DNA from: Anaerolineaceae bacterium
GTDB lineage: Bacteria > Chloroflexota > Anaerolineae > Anaerolineales > Anaerolineaceae
Direction: 5' to 3'
DNA: 5,054 nt
Assembly (NCBI GenBank): GCA_003501835.1
Contig: DNOU01000165.1
Coordinates: forward strand, 1 to 5,054
Shown here: positions 1 to 5,054 of the stretch, piece after piece
Layout: each line of letters starts with the position of its first letter
Position numbering within the stretch: position 1 is the first letter of the stretch
Translations under genes and position numbers: made by a program
The notes under the pieces: generated by a model
The model's database searches: none
The model's input: the letters and a program-made list of their open reading frames with translations, nothing else
What the model was told of the DNA's origin: nothing

Positions 1-1112
1 CCCAGCTGCGCGGCACAATCCAGAATGATATTCTCAAGGAATATGTCGCCAGGGGTACATATATCTTCCCACCCACTCCTTCCCTGCGGTTGATCACGGA
101 CATTTTCCAGTTCTGCGAGCAAAATGTCCCGCAATGGAACACGATCAGCATTTCGGGATATCACATCCGGGAAGCCGGTTCGACCGCGGTGCAGGAAGTG
201 GCTTTCACCCTGGCAGATGCCATCGAGTATGTCAAGGCAGCCATCAGTGCCGGGTTGGAGGTGGATCACTTTGCCTCGCAATTGTCATTCTTCTTTGCAG
301 CCCATAACGATTTCCTTGAGGAAATCGCCAAATTCCGTGCAGCACGCCGTATTTGGGCGCATATCATGCGCGACCGTTTTGGAGCAAAGGATCCGCGGAG
401 TTGGATGCTACGCTTTCACACCCAGACGGGCGGGGTCACACTCACCGCACAACAGCCTGAAAACAACATCGTGCGGGTCGCCATCCAGGCTCTGGCGGCA
501 GTGATGGGGGGCACCCAATCCCTGCATACCAACTCAATGGACGAAGCCCTGTGGCTGCCCACTGAAAAATCGGTACGCACGGCATTGAGAACCCAACAGA
601 TTATTGCTTATGAATCCGGTGTTGCGGATACGATCGATCCCATGGCGGGATCCTATGCCGTGGAATACCTGACCAACGAGATCGAGCGTCAGGCAATGGA
701 CTACATCCGAAAGATCGATGATCTGGGCGGAGCGCTGGCGGCAATCGAAAAAGGATACCTGCAAAACGAGATCCAGGACGCTGCATACCGCTACCAGATG
801 GAAATAGAAAAGAAGGAAAGGATTGTGGTGGGGGTCAACGCCTTCCAGTCGGAAGAGAAGGTGGATCTGGAGCGTCTGAAGGTGGATCCAGCAATCGAAA
901 GGGGACAAAAAGAGCGCCTGGCAGACTTGCGAAAGAACCGCGACACGTTGAAGGCTCAAGCCCTTCTCGATACATTGGAAAAGGCTGCCCGGGGAACTGA
1001 AAACCTGATGCCGCTGCTGGTGACTTGCGTGGAAAATGACCTCACCCTGGGCGAAATCTGCGGTGTGCTGCGCAAGGTGTGGGGCGAATATCAACCTCCC
1101 GTTTGGGGGTGA
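1..1112 (+). CDS. mcmA1: Methylmalonyl-CoA mutase, large (catalytic) subunit of the split type; 5' end cut by window edge
   Basis: Interconverts (R)-methylmalonyl-CoA and succinyl-CoA by an adenosylcobalamin radical mechanism in the cytoplasm. The reading frame is open from base 3 to the TGA at 1110-1112 (369 residues); the true start lies upstream, and the in-frame TTG at 90 is internal. Family signatures in order: TIQNDILKE (residues 5-13 of the fragment), FPPTPSLR, SISGYHIREAG, LSFFFAAHNDF, KFRAARRIWA, FHTQTGG, LTAQQPENN, TQSLHTNSMDEA and GVNAF. Gln at 21-23, Arg at 51-53, Tyr at 159-161 and His at 162-164 align by my reading with Q197, R207, Y243 and H244 of the Propionibacterium enzyme. 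This Arg contacts the substrate carboxylate in methylmalonyl-CoA mutases, whereas isobutyryl-CoA mutases carry Gln. The protein ends at GEYQPPVWG, right after the catalytic domain, with no cobalamin-binding DxHxxG domain, as in two-subunit mutases. The epimerase follows 18 bases downstream. Confidence 0.93.
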   Translation, partial: QLRGTIQNDILKEYVARGTYIFPPTPSLRLITDIFQFCEQNVPQWNTISISGYHIREAGSTAVQEVAFTLADAIEYVKAAISAGLEVDHFASQLSFFFAAHNDFLEEIAKFRAARRIWAHIMRDRFGAKDPRSWMLRFHTQTGGVTLTAQQPENNIVRVAIQALAAVMGGTQSLHTNSMDEALWLPTEKSVRTALRTQQIIAYESGVADTIDPMAGSYAVEYLTNEIERQAMDYIRKIDDLGGALAAIEKGYLQNEIQDAAYRYQMEIEKKERIVVGVNAFQSEEKVDLERLKVDPAIERGQKERLADLRKNRDTLKAQALLDTLEKAARGTENLMPLLVTCVENDLTLGEICGVLRKVWGEYQPPVWG

Positions 1113-1118
1113 TCCAAC

Positions 1119-1124
1119 AAGGAG
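1119..1124 (+). promoter_or_regulatory. Ribosome binding site of methylmalonyl-CoA epimerase
   Basis: AAGGAG lies directly against the ATG at 1125 (no spacer) but six bases before the in-frame ATG at 1131. A six-base spacer is normal, so this site favours 1131 as the start over 1125, a difference of two residues. Confidence 0.8.
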
Positions 1125-1130
1125 ATGAAC

Positions 1131-1541
1131 ATGGCGAAGATCACAAAGATTAATCATGTGGCGGTGGTGGTTTCGGATGTGGATGCCGCCCTGACTTTCT
1201 GGCAGGATGCATTGGGCATCCGCCTGCATCACGTTGAGGATGTGCCCTCGCAAAAATCAGCTGTGGCTTTTTTGCCAGTTGGCGAGAGCGAAGTGGAACT
1301 GGTCAAACCCACCTCTGAGGATAGCGGCGTGGCAAAATTCCTGGCTGAACGGGGCGGAGGAATGCACCACCTGTGTTTTGAGGTGGATGACATCGAGGGC
1401 ATGCTGCAGGAACTGAAAGAAAAAGGCGTGCGCTTGATCGACGAGCAGCCTAAAGTATTGCCCGGTAGAAAGATGGCATTCATTCACCCCAAGAGCACTG
1501 GCGGAGTGCTGGTGGAACTTTACGAAACGATCAAAGGATGA
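1131..1541 (+). CDS. mce: Methylmalonyl-CoA epimerase
   Basis: Interconverts (S)- and (R)-methylmalonyl-CoA, linking propionyl-CoA carboxylation products to the mutase encoded just upstream. It is a 136-residue protein of the vicinal oxygen chelate (glyoxalase) fold, a normal length for the family, with two beta-alpha-beta-beta-beta modules (about residues 5-60 and 76-133). Motifs visible: INHVAVVVSD (7-16), FWQDALG, GGGMHHLCFEVDDIE (75-89), KGVRLIDEQP (98-107) and FIHPKSTGGVLVELYE (117-132). By manual alignment to the Propionibacterium and human enzymes the metal ligands are His9, Glu56 (Gln in Propionibacterium), His79 and Glu129. It sits 18 bases after the mutase stop, so the two are probably co-transcribed, and a terminator follows. 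Glyoxalase I is the main alternative within the fold, but the HPKSTGGVLVEL ending and the neighbour point firmly to the epimerase. Confidence 0.95.
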   Translation: MAKITKINHVAVVVSDVDAALTFWQDALGIRLHHVEDVPSQKSAVAFLPVGESEVELVKPTSEDSGVAKFLAERGGGMHHLCFEVDDIEGMLQELKEKGVRLIDEQPKVLPGRKMAFIHPKSTGGVLVELYETIKG

Positions 1542-1562
1542 TCTGGACGAAAATTAATCAAC

Positions 1563-1592
1563 AAAGCGGAAGGAGCAATCCCTCCGCTTTTT
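1563..1592 (+). terminator. Rho-independent terminator after the mutase-epimerase operon, possibly bidirectional
   Basis: An 11-base stem (1563-1573 with 1580-1590, one A-C mismatch) closes a six-base loop and ends in a run of five T (1588-1592). It begins 21 bases after the epimerase stop. The opposite strand reads the same hairpin 18 bases after the transporter stop, followed by a broken T-rich tract, so it may end both convergent transcripts. Confidence 0.82.
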
Positions 1593-1609
1593 GTGTGATC
1601 ATTTGAAAA

Positions 1610-2938
1610 TCAATTCACCATGGCTTGTTCTTCTGCCTGAGCCACCTCGACACCCTTTTCAACGTTCACGCGGGTCAACAGGTAGATCCCCAGACCAAAG
1701 AAGATGATCAAAGAAACGATGCTGAGGCGGGAATGCCCCATGATGGTGGACACCACCCCGAAGAGGAAAGGCCCCAGGATGGAGGCGAACTTCTCAAAAA
1801 CGCTGAAGAAACCGTAGAATTCAGCAGATTTGCTCCTGGGCATCATCTTGCCGATCAAGGAGCGGCTCAGTGCCTGGCTGCCACCCTGGACCGAGGCAAC
1901 CGCTACCCCAAGAACCCAGAATTGCCATTCCTGGTAGAGAAAATATGCGGAAATCGCGATAAGGCTGTAGATGATCAGCGAAATATAGATGGCTTTCTTC
2001 GTTCCAATTTTCTTTGCCAGCCTGCCGAAGAGAATGGCAAAGGGTGCGGCCAGGAACTGTACCATCAGCAGGGTTCCGATTAAGGTGGTCTGCCCAAATC
2101 CCAGTTCGGTGCCATAGGCGGTGGCCATCACGATGATGGTGCCAATCCCGTTGGCGTATACCCAAAAGGCGAGCAGACCCATGGATAAATCGCGGTATCG
2201 ACGGATTTCTCTGAAGGTCTTGCCGAGCCGGCGGAAACTGGCAGCCACAGGTTTGGAGATGTCCTCGCCTTCCTCGAAGCGCCGGGGAGGTTCCTTGACA
2301 TTGAGCAGCAGGGGCAGGGTAAACACAAGCCACCAGATTGACACCGTGACAAAGGAAAGCCGCGTCATCAATCCTGCATCCAGGCCAGGAACCAGTTCTG
2401 GCAGCACCATGATCATGACCAGGTTTACCGCCAGCAGAATTCCACCGCCGATGTAACCCATGGCATAACCCCGGGACGAGACCTGATCCATTTCCTCCGG
2501 TCGGGCAACGTGAGGCAGCAGGGCATCGTAATAGACCAGGCTTCCGGCAAACCCAATATTGCCAAAAATAAAGAAGATGGATGCCAGGAGCCAGTCACCC
2601 GATTGGATGAAATAAAGCAGGGCGGTGGCTGTGACACCCAGCAGCATGAAGATGGTCAGGAAACTTTTCTTTGAGCCGCGGATATCCGCAACGGCGCCCA
2701 GGATGGGGCTGATGATGGCTGCCAGAAGGGCAGAGATCGAGGAAGTGAAGCCCCAGTAGGCAGTGGCGATATTGGGCGCCAGACCGCTTGCCGCTACCGA
2801 GGTGTAATAAACCGGCAGTACGGCTGCCATGATGGTCGTGGCAAATGCTGAATTGCCCCAATCATACATCGTCCAGGCGCGAATTGCCTTTTGGTGCAGC
2901 TTCATTTCAGACACTGAACTACGAATTGTATCTTCCAT
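1610..2938 (-). CDS. Major facilitator transporter of the UMF1 / Atg22-like family
   Basis: Integral inner-membrane transporter of 442 residues; the substrate is unknown. Twelve hydrophobic segments can be read, roughly one per 30-35 residues, in two halves separated by a charged loop (VKEPPRRFEEGEDISKP through EIRRYRD). Family hallmarks are AWTMYDWGNSAFATTI (about residues 21-36), the MFS loop 2-3 motif ADIRGSKK, and the second-half stretch SLIGKMMPRSKSAEFYGFF. UMF1 proteins resemble yeast Atg22, a vacuolar amino acid effluxer, but bacterial members are mostly uncharacterised, so amino acid export is only a guess. An in-frame GTG at 2947 would add three residues; I prefer the ATG at 2938 because a GGTGG (2944-2948) sits five bases ahead of it and a promoter lies just upstream. 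The hydrophilic tail is rich in Glu and Ala. It is convergent with the epimerase and 151 bases downstream of ldh on the same strand, probably transcribed alone. Confidence 0.9.
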   Translation of the reverse strand: MEDTIRSSVSEMKLHQKAIRAWTMYDWGNSAFATTIMAAVLPVYYTSVAASGLAPNIATAYWGFTSSISALLAAIISPILGAVADIRGSKKSFLTIFMLLGVTATALLYFIQSGDWLLASIFFIFGNIGFAGSLVYYDALLPHVARPEEMDQVSSRGYAMGYIGGGILLAVNLVMIMVLPELVPGLDAGLMTRLSFVTVSIWWLVFTLPLLLNVKEPPRRFEEGEDISKPVAASFRRLGKTFREIRRYRDLSMGLLAFWVYANGIGTIIVMATAYGTELGFGQTTLIGTLLMVQFLAAPFAILFGRLAKKIGTKKAIYISLIIYSLIAISAYFLYQEWQFWVLGVAVASVQGGSQALSRSLIGKMMPRSKSAEFYGFFSVFEKFASILGPFLFGVVSTIMGHSRLSIVSLIIFFGLGIYLLTRVNVEKGVEVAQAEEQAMVN

Positions 2939-2967
2939 TTTGACCACCGAATATCAGGATTTTGACC

Positions 2968-2995
2968 ATTATACAGGAAGTGAATTTACCGGCAA
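2968..2995 (-). promoter_or_regulatory. Sigma-70-like promoter of the transporter gene
   Basis: On the minus strand TTGCCG (2990-2995, four of six matches to TTGACA) and a perfect TATAAT (2968-2973) are 16 bases apart. Transcription would begin near 2961, giving a leader of about 24 bases before the ATG at 2938. It lies in the ldh-transporter gap, consistent with separate transcription of the transporter. Confidence 0.6.
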
Positions 2996-3089
2996 ATCAA
3001 AATCAGCCATGCAAAAATCCACAGTTATAAGAATCCGCAAAAGATTAGCCGGGTGTGGGTTTCAGAGTATTCGCTCAAAGGTGGATGTG

Positions 3090-4043
3090 TCAAAATCCGA
3101 TCGACCGGATGGTTTCACCCATAATGGAAGCCGAATGGATGAATCCTTCCTCTTCCTTTTTATTCAGTGGGATTTTCAGAACTTGTTTTACGCCATTGCG
3201 TCCCAGCACACAGGGCAGGCTTAGATACACATCGTTAACGCCGTGAAAATCTTCGATTAGAGTGGATACGGAGAGCACCGTGTCCTGGTCCCGCAAGATG
3301 GCTTCGGTGATGCGCTGCAACCCGCTGCCGATGGCGTAATAAGTGGAGCCTTTGCGCTGGATAATCTGGTATGCCGCATCGCGGGTTGCCTGAAAAATGC
3401 GATCAAAGACATCCGTTTCGCATTCCCGGCAATTCATGGCGAAATAATCTTCCAGCTTCATGCCAGCGATATTCGCTAGAGACCAGACAGGAACCTCGCT
3501 GTCACCGTGTTCACCGATGATGAACGCATGCACGCTGCGGGCATCCACCCTGGCGTACTGACTGAGCAGGTATCTGAACCGGGCGGTATCCAGGATGGTA
3601 CCGGAGCCGATCACCCGGTTGGAAGGCAAGCCTGAGATGCGCCAGGCAGCGTAAGTGAGAATATCCACTGGATTGGCGGCGATCAAGAGTATGCCGTTGG
3701 GGTTGTGATGCACTACCTCGGGGATGATGGATTTGAGGATGGCAATGTTACGCTGCACCAGGTCAAGCCTCGTTTCGCCTGCCTTTTGTGCCGAACCTGC
3801 GGTGATGACCGTAATGGTAGCCCCGGCAGTATCTTCGTATTTTCCTGCCCAAATACGGGTGGGTTGGGTGAGGGGTACGGCATGATTCAGGTCCATCGCT
3901 TCACCCGAGGTTTTCGCCTGGTTATTGTCGATGAGCACAATTTCACCTGCCAGGCCGCTCAGTAGAAGCGAATACGCATACGTCGCACCGACATTCCCAA
4001 CTCCCACAATCGCAATTCTGGTAGAACCTGGATCTTTGATCAT
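3090..4043 (-). CDS. ldh: L-lactate dehydrogenase (NAD-dependent), FBP-activated type
   Basis: Reduces pyruvate to L-lactate with NADH in the cytoplasm, the redox-balancing step of fermentation. At 317 residues it has the normal family length. The Rossmann motif GVGNVGATYA (14-23) is followed by Asp39, the usual NAD-selecting acid. The substrate loop SAQKAGETRLDL carries Gln86, marking lactate rather than malate dehydrogenase (which has Arg), and the catalytic Arg92. Asn124 (ANPVDILTY), Asp152, Arg155, the proton-relay His179 (GEHGDSEVPVWS) and Thr234 (KGSTYYAIG) are all present. Arg157 and His172 align with R173 and H188 of Bacillus enzymes, which bind fructose 1,6-bisphosphate, so allosteric activation is likely. 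An ATG at 4085 would add 14 residues, but the ATG at 4043 has AGGAG seven bases ahead and gives the usual N-terminus shortly before the Rossmann fold. It is divergent from uvrA; no clear terminator follows it. Confidence 0.96.
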   Translation of the reverse strand: MIKDPGSTRIAIVGVGNVGATYAYSLLLSGLAGEIVLIDNNQAKTSGEAMDLNHAVPLTQPTRIWAGKYEDTAGATITVITAGSAQKAGETRLDLVQRNIAILKSIIPEVVHHNPNGILLIAANPVDILTYAAWRISGLPSNRVIGSGTILDTARFRYLLSQYARVDARSVHAFIIGEHGDSEVPVWSLANIAGMKLEDYFAMNCRECETDVFDRIFQATRDAAYQIIQRKGSTYYAIGSGLQRITEAILRDQDTVLSVSTLIEDFHGVNDVYLSLPCVLGRNGVKQVLKIPLNKKEEEGFIHSASIMGETIRSIGF

Positions 4044-4050
4044 CGTTATT

Positions 4051-4055
4051 CTCCT
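4051..4055 (-). promoter_or_regulatory. Ribosome binding site of lactate dehydrogenase
   Basis: AGGAG on the minus strand, seven bases before the ATG at 4043. It decides the start against the longer in-frame alternative at 4085. Confidence 0.8.
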
Positions 4056-4061
4056 GCGTAG

Positions 4062-4070
4062 ATTGTAACA
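4062..4070 (-). promoter_or_regulatory. Possible extended -10 promoter of lactate dehydrogenase
   Basis: The minus strand reads TGTTACAAT, a TGn extension plus TACAAT (five of six matches to TATAAT). There is no good -35 hexamer at 16-18 bases, as is common for extended -10 promoters. The predicted start of transcription, near 4055, falls at the ribosome binding site and would leave a very short leader, which lowers confidence. Confidence 0.35.
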
Positions 4071-4117
4071 AATATCATCGGGCAAAATTCGGGGATTTCA
4101 GGCGAGTGTGAGTGATT

Positions 4118-4161
4118 CCTCATGGGAAAAAGTAATCGAAGGGGGAACGTTGCCTCATGGG
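4118..4161. repeat. Pair of 9-base direct repeats in the ldh-uvrA divergent region
   Basis: CCTCATGGG occurs at 4118-4126 and again at 4153-4161, 35 bases start to start. The pair lies upstream of both divergent genes. It could be a pair of regulator sites, but repeats this short may occur by chance. Confidence 0.3.
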
Positions 4162-4183
4162 TGGATGTTACCAAGTGTCAGCT

Positions 4184-4210
4184 TTGGCAACTTGACAGGG
4201 GGAGTATAAT
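4184..4210 (+). promoter_or_regulatory. Candidate promoter of uvrA
   Basis: TTGGCA (4184-4189, five of six matches to TTGACA) and a perfect TATAAT (4205-4210) are 15 bases apart, slightly short of the preferred 16-18. Transcription would begin near 4217, giving a leader of about 53 bases. A perfect TTGACA at 4192-4197 is only 7 bases from TATAAT and has no good -10 at 16-18 bases. TAGAAT at 4228-4233 is a second possible -10 without a good -35. Confidence 0.5.
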
Positions 4211-4242
4211 AACTGGTTGCAATGTGGTAGAATATTGAAAAT

Positions 4243-4256
4243 AGAACGTGTATTCT
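4243..4256. promoter_or_regulatory. LexA (SOS) box-like palindrome ahead of uvrA
   Basis: AGAACGTGTATTCT is an interrupted palindrome (AGAA...TTCT) that matches the Gram-positive LexA box core GAAC-N4-GTTC at seven of eight positions; the mismatch is A for G at 4252. It lies between the candidate promoter and the uvrA ribosome binding site, so a bound repressor would block initiation or elongation. uvrA is a classic SOS gene in many bacteria. Whether this organism's LexA recognises this motif cannot be told from the window. Confidence 0.4.
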
Positions 4257-4263
4257 GAAAGGA
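4257..4263 (+). promoter_or_regulatory. Ribosome binding site of uvrA
   Basis: GAAAGGA ends six bases before the ATG at 4270 and supports that start. The ATG at 4263 is out of frame with uvrA. Confidence 0.7.
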
Positions 4264-4269
4264 TGTTCG

Positions 4270-5054
4270 ATGTCGCAAAATGTGATCAGGGTGGTGGGTG
4301 CACGCGCCCATAATTTGAAGAACATCACCGTGGAAATTCCACGCGACAAACTGGTTGTGATCACTGGACTTTCCGGTTCAGGCAAGAGCTCGCTGGCGTT
4401 CGACACCATTTTTGCCGAGGGTCAGCGCCGCTATGTGGAGTCATTATCCGCTTATGCGCGCCAGTTCCTGGGTCAAATGGAAAAGCCCGATGTTGACTAC
4501 ATTGATGGTCTATCGCCGGCAGTTTCAATCGATCAAAAGGCAACTTCTCATAACCCGCGCTCCACCGTGGGCACGGTCACAGAAATCTATGACTATCTGC
4601 GTTTGCTCTATGCCAGGGTGGGCATACCACACTGCCCCATTTGCGGCAGGGAAGTGCAGAAACAATCGGCACAGGAGATTGTGGACAAGATCTCAGCCAT
4701 GCCAGAAGGCTCCAAGCTGCTGATCCTCGCGCCAGTGGTGAGGGCGCGCAAGGGAACCTACCAGGTGGTTTTCGAAGAGATTCGCAAGGCTGGTTTCATT
4801 CGCGTGCGCGTGGACGGAACGGTTTACAACCTGGATGAAGAAATTGAACTTGACCGTTATAAAATCCACACCATTGAAGCCGTGGTGGATCGACTGGTGG
4901 TGACACCTGCCAGCGATAAAGAGGATGAACGAACTTTTACCTCTCGCCTGACGGATTCAGTGGAAACGGCGCTCAAGGTTGGAGAAGGATACGTGACGGT
5001 GGTCAACCTCTCGGTGGAGCCTGCGCAGGATATCTATTTTTCTGAACATCTTTC
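4270..5054 (+). CDS. uvrA: Excinuclease ABC subunit A (UvrA), N-terminal part; 3' end cut by window edge
   Basis: DNA damage sensor of nucleotide excision repair: a UvrA dimer finds distorted DNA, loads UvrB and leaves after ATP hydrolysis. The frame is open from ATG 4270 to the window end (261 complete codons of a family length near 940). The start MSQNVIRVVGARAHNLKNI is typical for UvrA. The first ATPase domain shows Walker A GLSGSGKSS (33-41) followed by SLAFDTIFAEGQRRYVES, then SAYARQFLGQM, DGLSPAVSIDQK and NPRSTVGTVTEIYDYLRLL. HCPICG (121-126) is a short Cys motif seen in many UvrA proteins before the UvrB-binding domain. Residues from about 130 to the edge, including PVVRARKGTY and FIRVRVDG, correspond to the UvrB-binding domain. 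The first ABC signature, insertion domain, second ATPase and main zinc finger lie beyond the window. It is divergent from ldh and may be under SOS control through the palindrome at 4243-4256. Confidence 0.97.
   Translation, partial: MSQNVIRVVGARAHNLKNITVEIPRDKLVVITGLSGSGKSSLAFDTIFAEGQRRYVESLSAYARQFLGQMEKPDVDYIDGLSPAVSIDQKATSHNPRSTVGTVTEIYDYLRLLYARVGIPHCPICGREVQKQSAQEIVDKISAMPEGSKLLILAPVVRARKGTYQVVFEEIRKAGFIRVRVDGTVYNLDEEIELDRYKIHTIEAVVDRLVVTPASDKEDERTFTSRLTDSVETALKVGEGYVTVVNLSVEPAQDIYFSEHL

Noticed and set aside
534..1253. Long minus-strand open frame (239 codons) opposite the mutase and epimerase
   Set aside because: It is antisense to two firmly identified genes, its translation resembles no family I know, and it is rich in His, Gln and Cys as expected for a shadow frame.
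1625..2083. Plus-strand open frame (152 codons) opposite the transporter
   Set aside because: It is antisense to the well-supported transporter; the hydrophilic, motif-free translation is typical of the complement of a membrane protein gene.
3014..3022. DnaA-box-like sequence (AAATCCACA)
   Set aside because: Only seven of nine matches to TTATCCACA, single copy, and no replication genes nearby.
3010..3070. Possible terminator after ldh
   Set aside because: On the minus strand CCACA and TGTGG could pair ahead of a T-run, but the loop is over 30 bases and the stem only five, too weak to call.
2829..3224. Plus-strand open frame (131 codons) spanning the ldh-transporter gap
   Set aside because: It overlaps the 5' end of the transporter and the 3' end of ldh on the opposite strand and crosses the transporter promoter; no ribosome binding site or recognisable domain.
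4143..4154. Imperfect palindrome around AACGTT
   Set aside because: Only 12 bases with a central mismatch pair, within a gap that has other equally short repeats; not distinguishable from chance.
4155..4409. Minus-strand open frame (84 codons) over the uvrA promoter and 5' end
   Set aside because: It covers the complement of the UvrA Walker A region and the control region; no independent support.

Overview
The window comes from a bacterial chromosome of middling GC content and carries five genes on both strands, all core metabolism or housekeeping. The gene set suggests a heterotrophic, fermentative or facultatively anaerobic bacterium: a split-type coenzyme-B12 methylmalonyl-CoA mutase with its epimerase, an L-lactate dehydrogenase with the fructose-1,6-bisphosphate site residues, a UMF1/Atg22-like transporter and uvrA. 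Chloroflexota (Anaerolineae-like) would fit, but that is an inference from gene content and protein style; no rRNA or other decisive marker is present.

Layout. Bases 1-1541 (+) hold the end of an operon: the C-terminal two thirds of the mutase catalytic subunit, entering from the left edge, then 18 bases later methylmalonyl-CoA epimerase. A hairpin with a T-run at 1563-1592 closes it and, being nearly symmetric, probably also serves the convergent transporter gene. Bases 1610-2938 (-) encode a 12-helix major facilitator of the UMF1 family with its own sigma-70-like promoter. Bases 3090-4043 (-) encode L-lactate dehydrogenase. Bases 4044-4269 are a divergent control region between ldh and uvrA, with an extended -10 for ldh, a candidate promoter and a LexA-box-like palindrome in front of uvrA, and a short direct repeat. 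From 4270 (+) uvrA runs off the right edge.

How the genes work together. Mutase and epimerase form one pathway: the epimerase interconverts (S)- and (R)-methylmalonyl-CoA, and the mutase interconverts the (R) form with succinyl-CoA, so propionate can be consumed or made. Lactate dehydrogenase recycles NADH by reducing pyruvate. The transporter and uvrA have no evident functional tie to these genes. No mobile element, CRISPR array, tRNA, rRNA or phage gene is visible, and no stretch above 300 bases lacks a gene. I found no clear undescribed system. The points most worth checking are the missing cobalamin-binding domain of the mutase and the possible SOS operator ahead of uvrA.
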